DNA from: Enterobacter cloacae subsp. cloacae ATCC 13047
Lineage (GTDB): Bacteria; Pseudomonadota; Gammaproteobacteria; Enterobacterales; Enterobacteriaceae
NCBI RefSeq assembly: GCF_000025565.1
Contig: NC_014108.1
Location: forward strand, 1 to 64,000
DNA length: 64,000 nt
Direction: 5' to 3'
Under the pieces are notes generated by a model. It worked only from the letters and a program-made list of their open reading frames with translations. It was not told the DNA's origin and did not search any database. Shown here in pieces: positions 61,677-64,000 of the stretch. A program made the translations under genes and the position numbers. The stretch's first letter is position 1. Every line of letters begins with the position of its first letter.

Positions 61677-62453
61677 ATGTTGGAACGTTCTCACTATCCA
61701 AGTGCAATGCTGATGCCGGTCACTGACCTCGACTGGTCGCGGATTTTTGCCATGCGCCAGCTCGCCATTTCTTCTTCTGATGCACCGGCATACATGCTCG
61801 CGCCAGAGGTTGCACTCCTGTTCAGCTATATGCACGATCTGCGCGAACGCTGTTATTTTGAAACGTTATGGAATACAGGAGCCAGGCCAAATGAAGCCCT
61901 GGCGCTGACTCCACAGGACTTTTCTTTTGATGCTGTTATGCCATTTGTCACGCTGAAAACGCTTAAACAGAGGAATCGGGGACGTGGCCGCCCGGAGAAA
62001 AATGCTCCCCCTGTTCGTTCAGTCGCTCTTTGGGATGCCGATTATCGCGCACGTATGCAGTCCCTGATCACCACCTTTGGTATTCGTAAAACCGATCTAA
62101 TCTGGCCGGGCCGCAGTTCTTCTTCCGCCACTCAGCCAGTTTCCGTATCTGCTGATACCGTATCACGCTGGCTTAATCGTGCTTTAGCTGCCGCAGAAAG
62201 TGACGGTGTCACATTTAGTGTTTCGCCTATCGTACCCAAAACCTTCCGGCACAGTTTTGCGATGCACATTTTATTTAACCGGATTCATCCCAAAGTCTTG
62301 CAGTCGCTGATGGGCCACAAATCGTTTAAGAGTACAGAAGTCTATACCCGGTTGTTCCTGTTCGATGTCGCCGGGCAGCATGAGGTTAGTTTCGGATTCG
62401 ATGTAGAACAGGCGCGGCAGGCTCTGAGGCTCGGAGTGATGAAACAGGACTGA
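61677..62453 (+). CDS. ResD-like tyrosine recombinase, 258 aa
   Basis: I choose the ATG at 61677 (AAGGCAGG upstream). A TTG at 61644 would overlap the previous stop. The catalytic set is visible: Arg70 (TGARPNEALAL), the box PKTFRHSFAMHILF with Arg but Lys where the first His of HxxR is usual, LQSLMGHKSFKSTEVY with His, and Tyr in VYTRLFLF. The compact size matches the ResD/Rsv-type resolvases of F-like replicons, which resolve plasmid dimers. Its target site was not located. Confidence 0.82.
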   Translation: MLERSHYPSAMLMPVTDLDWSRIFAMRQLAISSSDAPAYMLAPEVALLFSYMHDLRERCYFETLWNTGARPNEALALTPQDFSFDAVMPFVTLKTLKQRNRGRGRPEKNAPPVRSVALWDADYRARMQSLITTFGIRKTDLIWPGRSSSSATQPVSVSADTVSRWLNRALAAAESDGVTFSVSPIVPKTFRHSFAMHILFNRIHPKVLQSLMGHKSFKSTEVYTRLFLFDVAGQHEVSFGFDVEQARQALRLGVMKQD

Positions 62454-62467
62454 TTATACAACTGGTA

Positions 62468-62674
62468 CTACAGGCCAGAACACTTCGGCCAGAGACTCGT
62501 GACAATGAGAGTAGCCAGCCCAATAGCTAAAAAAATCAGTGCTGGCACAGTCGATAAGCGGATCAACATGGCTATACCCGTCACGATCATATCACTCACA
62601 TCATTCATGGCCTGCCAATCATTAAACGATGGTGGGTTCATTATGGTACTCAAAAACAGTTCTAAAAATTGCAT
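62468..62674 (-). CDS. Small membrane protein, 68 aa
   Basis: It has a strong GGAGGACGA start. One long hydrophobic segment at about 36-60 (AMLIRLSTVPALIFLAIGLATLIVTSLW) and a helical polar start are visible. No family is recognised. It lies 18 bases after the zinc-ribbon gene and is probably in the same operon. Confidence 0.55.
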   Translation of the reverse strand: MQFLELFLSTIMNPPSFNDWQAMNDVSDMIVTGIAMLIRLSTVPALIFLAIGLATLIVTSLWPKCSGL

Positions 62675-62692
62675 TCGTCCTCCAGGGCAACC

Positions 62693-62908
62693 TTATTCTT
62701 CGACTGTGCCTATACGTTTTTGACAGCTGCCGCAGTATGCGGTTTTCTTTTCCTTCGTTCTCACATAATCCCACATGTGCGTATTATCGCCACTACCGCC
62801 GTCAAAACGATAAAATACTGAAGTAGAACCACTTACAGTTGCCCGAACATAAAATTCGTCATACCCACAATAAGGACACTTCTGAATCCCGCCACGAATT
62901 TTCTTCAT
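62693..62908 (-). CDS. Zinc-ribbon protein, 71 aa
   Basis: Two CxxC pairs, CPYC near the start and CGSC near the end, form a probable zinc ribbon around a beta-rich middle (YVRATVSGSTSVFYRFDGGSG). The ribosome-binding site is weak (ACGGATAAC). Such small ribbons can bind DNA, RNA or protein; the role here is unknown. Confidence 0.65.
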   Translation of the reverse strand: MKKIRGGIQKCPYCGYDEFYVRATVSGSTSVFYRFDGGSGDNTHMWDYVRTKEKKTAYCGSCQKRIGTVEE

Positions 62909-62926
62909 AGAAATGTTATCCGTTGT

Positions 62927-63223
62927 TTAAGGCGCTATGCCCGTATCCCAGCGCCAGGTATCCGGGCCATCTTCACCGGCGCAAGCACTGGCGACAACCT
63001 GATCATAACGCTCGCCAGCCAGCTCCCGAACCATCTGATCTATTACCCAGCGAAGATGATGCACCTCGTCACTTCCCCCAAATCGACTTGCCAGTTCGAT
63101 AGCACGTTCAATGCGCTGTTGTTCGTCCGGGGGAGGAAAGCATCGTAAATTGTCGGGAGATTGAGTAACCATTTCAGTTTTGCTGCCCTGTTTTCTCATG
63201 TGATTAAAGCTATCTTTCATCAT
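62927..63223 (-). CDS. Hypothetical protein, 98 aa
   Basis: The start follows AGGAGTGTCGAATCA. The protein is soluble, with PPDEQQRIERAIELASRFGGSDEVHHLRWVIDQMVRELAGERYDQVVASACAG, a compact helical region. The C-terminal end has GPDTWRWDTGIAP. No family is recognised. Confidence 0.6.
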   Translation of the reverse strand: MMKDSFNHMRKQGSKTEMVTQSPDNLRCFPPPDEQQRIERAIELASRFGGSDEVHHLRWVIDQMVRELAGERYDQVVASACAGEDGPDTWRWDTGIAP

Positions 63224-63409
63224 TGATTCGACACTCCTTTTGAACTCCTGGACATCACTATCGGGGCGGTTCTCGAAAAACTACATTTGGTACGGTATGG
63301 CATAGTAACTGTCCGATTTATTGACTGTGCTCTCGACGCCAAATTGAGATTCGCTGTTGTTCGTCTGTCATACTTTCCTCTAAATTTTGATGAACGCGCA
63401 ATTTTGGAA

Positions 63410-63916
63410 CTAACTGGCAAATGAAATAACAACCCGCGTTTTGTCTGGATCTCCAAGCCGTTTTAGAATAAGCAGGTCCTCAAAAAACTTCGGTTTCAGA
63501 TATTCTCTGATCGTCATACGCTTGCCGCGCCCTGGGGGGTGAGGGTTATCGCGATTTGCGTCATTTCTTCTGTTTTCGAACTCAACATCATAATCGAACT
63601 CAAGTAGCTCGCTGACCAGATACCAGGTAGCCGAAGTGTTATTTTCATGGTCCGGCCACTCTGTTGTTCCGTTAAACTCCCAGAGGCTTTCGATTTGCGC
63701 AGCAGCCTTTTCCACAGCTGGCAGTCCTCGCGGCTCACTGAGTACCGGAACGCAGGCATAGTTTCTGACATCTGCAAGGAAGGCGAAAACGCCGTAGTTC
63801 TGTTCTGAGAAGGGATGATGTGTTTTCTCATCGTACCTGGTAAAAATGTCGTCATGCACATTCTCCCAGCCATGCTCTGTAAGGATCTGAACTTGTGTCG
63901 CGATACCGGTTCCCAT
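63410..63916 (-). CDS. Phage-type hypothetical protein, 168 aa
   Basis: Start options are 63922 and 63916, two ATGs six bases apart. The second has better spacing to AGGAG. The pattern QNYGVFAFLADVRNYACVPVLSEPRGLP followed by ATWYLVSELLEFDYD resembles small phage proteins of unknown role. The C-terminal half is charged and ends DKTRVVISFAS. It is the first gene of the group running down to 62468; a gap of about 190 bases without a clear gene follows it. Confidence 0.6.
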   Translation of the reverse strand: MGTGIATQVQILTEHGWENVHDDIFTRYDEKTHHPFSEQNYGVFAFLADVRNYACVPVLSEPRGLPAVEKAAAQIESLWEFNGTTEWPDHENNTSATWYLVSELLEFDYDVEFENRRNDANRDNPHPPGRGKRMTIREYLKPKFFEDLLILKRLGDPDKTRVVISFAS

Positions 63917-64000
63917 CTGCATCTCTCCTGTTTAAAACATTTTACCTATGCCGCTGCCGCCAGATCGAAGGTTCAACCGGCTCCTTCTCAGACCATAATC

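Noticed and set aside
61677-62453. Phage integrase with an att site
   Set aside because: The protein is short, lacks an N-terminal arm-binding domain, and no tRNA or direct-repeat att core is present. A plasmid resolvase is more likely.
63220-63456. 78-aa minus-strand ORF
   Set aside because: It overlaps the end of the 168-aa gene, has no start signal and a low-complexity basic composition.
1-64000. CRISPR array
   Set aside because: The repeated palindromes are dispersed kilobases apart or at promoters. No direct repeats with regular unique spacers and no cas genes were seen.
1-64000. Insertion sequences, transposons, rRNA or tRNA genes
   Set aside because: No transposase-like ORF, terminal inverted repeats with target duplications, rRNA stretches or cloverleaf genes were noticed on reading.

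Overview
The window looks like part of the backbone of a large, self-transmissible plasmid of an enterobacterium. Supporting signs are an Enterobacterales-style DnaB, Hha/YmoA and PrlF-YhaV, an F-type conjugation (type IV secretion) operon, a partition locus, and an antisense-RNA-controlled RepA of the IncFII/IncI/IncL-M type. No rRNA, tRNA, insertion sequence, antibiotic-resistance gene or CRISPR array was seen. Relaxase, coupling protein (TraI/TraD) and oriT were not found and presumably lie outside.

Region 1 (0.4-17.5 kb, almost all minus strand) resembles a plasmid leading region: about 30 small genes, several of known anti-restriction or stress type. They include an ArdB/KlcA-like protein and a diverged relative, a RadC-like JAB protein, a DNA-methylase-like protein lacking its catalytic motif IV, a DGQHR (DndB-like) protein, DUF4942 and DUF1380-like proteins, PrlF-YhaV and an orphan VapB-type antitoxin. 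Many of these genes start with the same expression cassette: a 15-bp palindrome (TTYACATAWTGTGAA) held 38.5-40.5 bp upstream of a TATAAT -10 box, then a 5' leader with a GGGC-loop-GCCC hairpin and the string CGGACACCCGCC just before the ribosome-binding site. Long, modular, structured repeats (up to about 680 bp) lie between these cassettes.

Region 2 (17.5-28.8 kb) holds a HigB/HigA-like pair whose promoter carries the same palindrome over its -35, small unknown genes, a parA-parB-third-gene operon divergent from a ribbon-helix-helix-like gene, a DUF4225-like gene, the replicon (repA, antisense RNA, upstream regulator-like gene) and two small possible DNA-binding proteins.

Region 3 (29.0-51.2 kb, plus strand) is the F-type transfer operon: dsbC-like, traA, L, E, K, B, V, C, a TraN-like gene, traN, a traW-traU fusion, a small membrane protein, trbC, an S26-type peptidase, two tandem TraF-like thioredoxin-fold genes, traH and traG.

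Region 4 (51.2-64 kb) carries small secreted or membrane proteins, hha and a plasmid dnaB, a 691-aa unknown protein, a HEPN/RES-type protein, a ResD-like tyrosine recombinase and small unknown genes.

The most striking content is regulatory. At least four unrelated palindrome families are spread over the window: TTTGCGCATGCGCAAA, TTYACATAWTGTGAA, TGATAC-N8-GTATCA and TGTAAC-N8-GTTACA. The last two are paired at a fixed 25-26 bp in four places, bracketing the -35 and -10 of predicted promoters. Together they suggest a layered plasmid-wide control network linking partition, transfer and the leading-region genes, analogous to (but different in sequence from) the KorA/KorB network of IncP plasmids.
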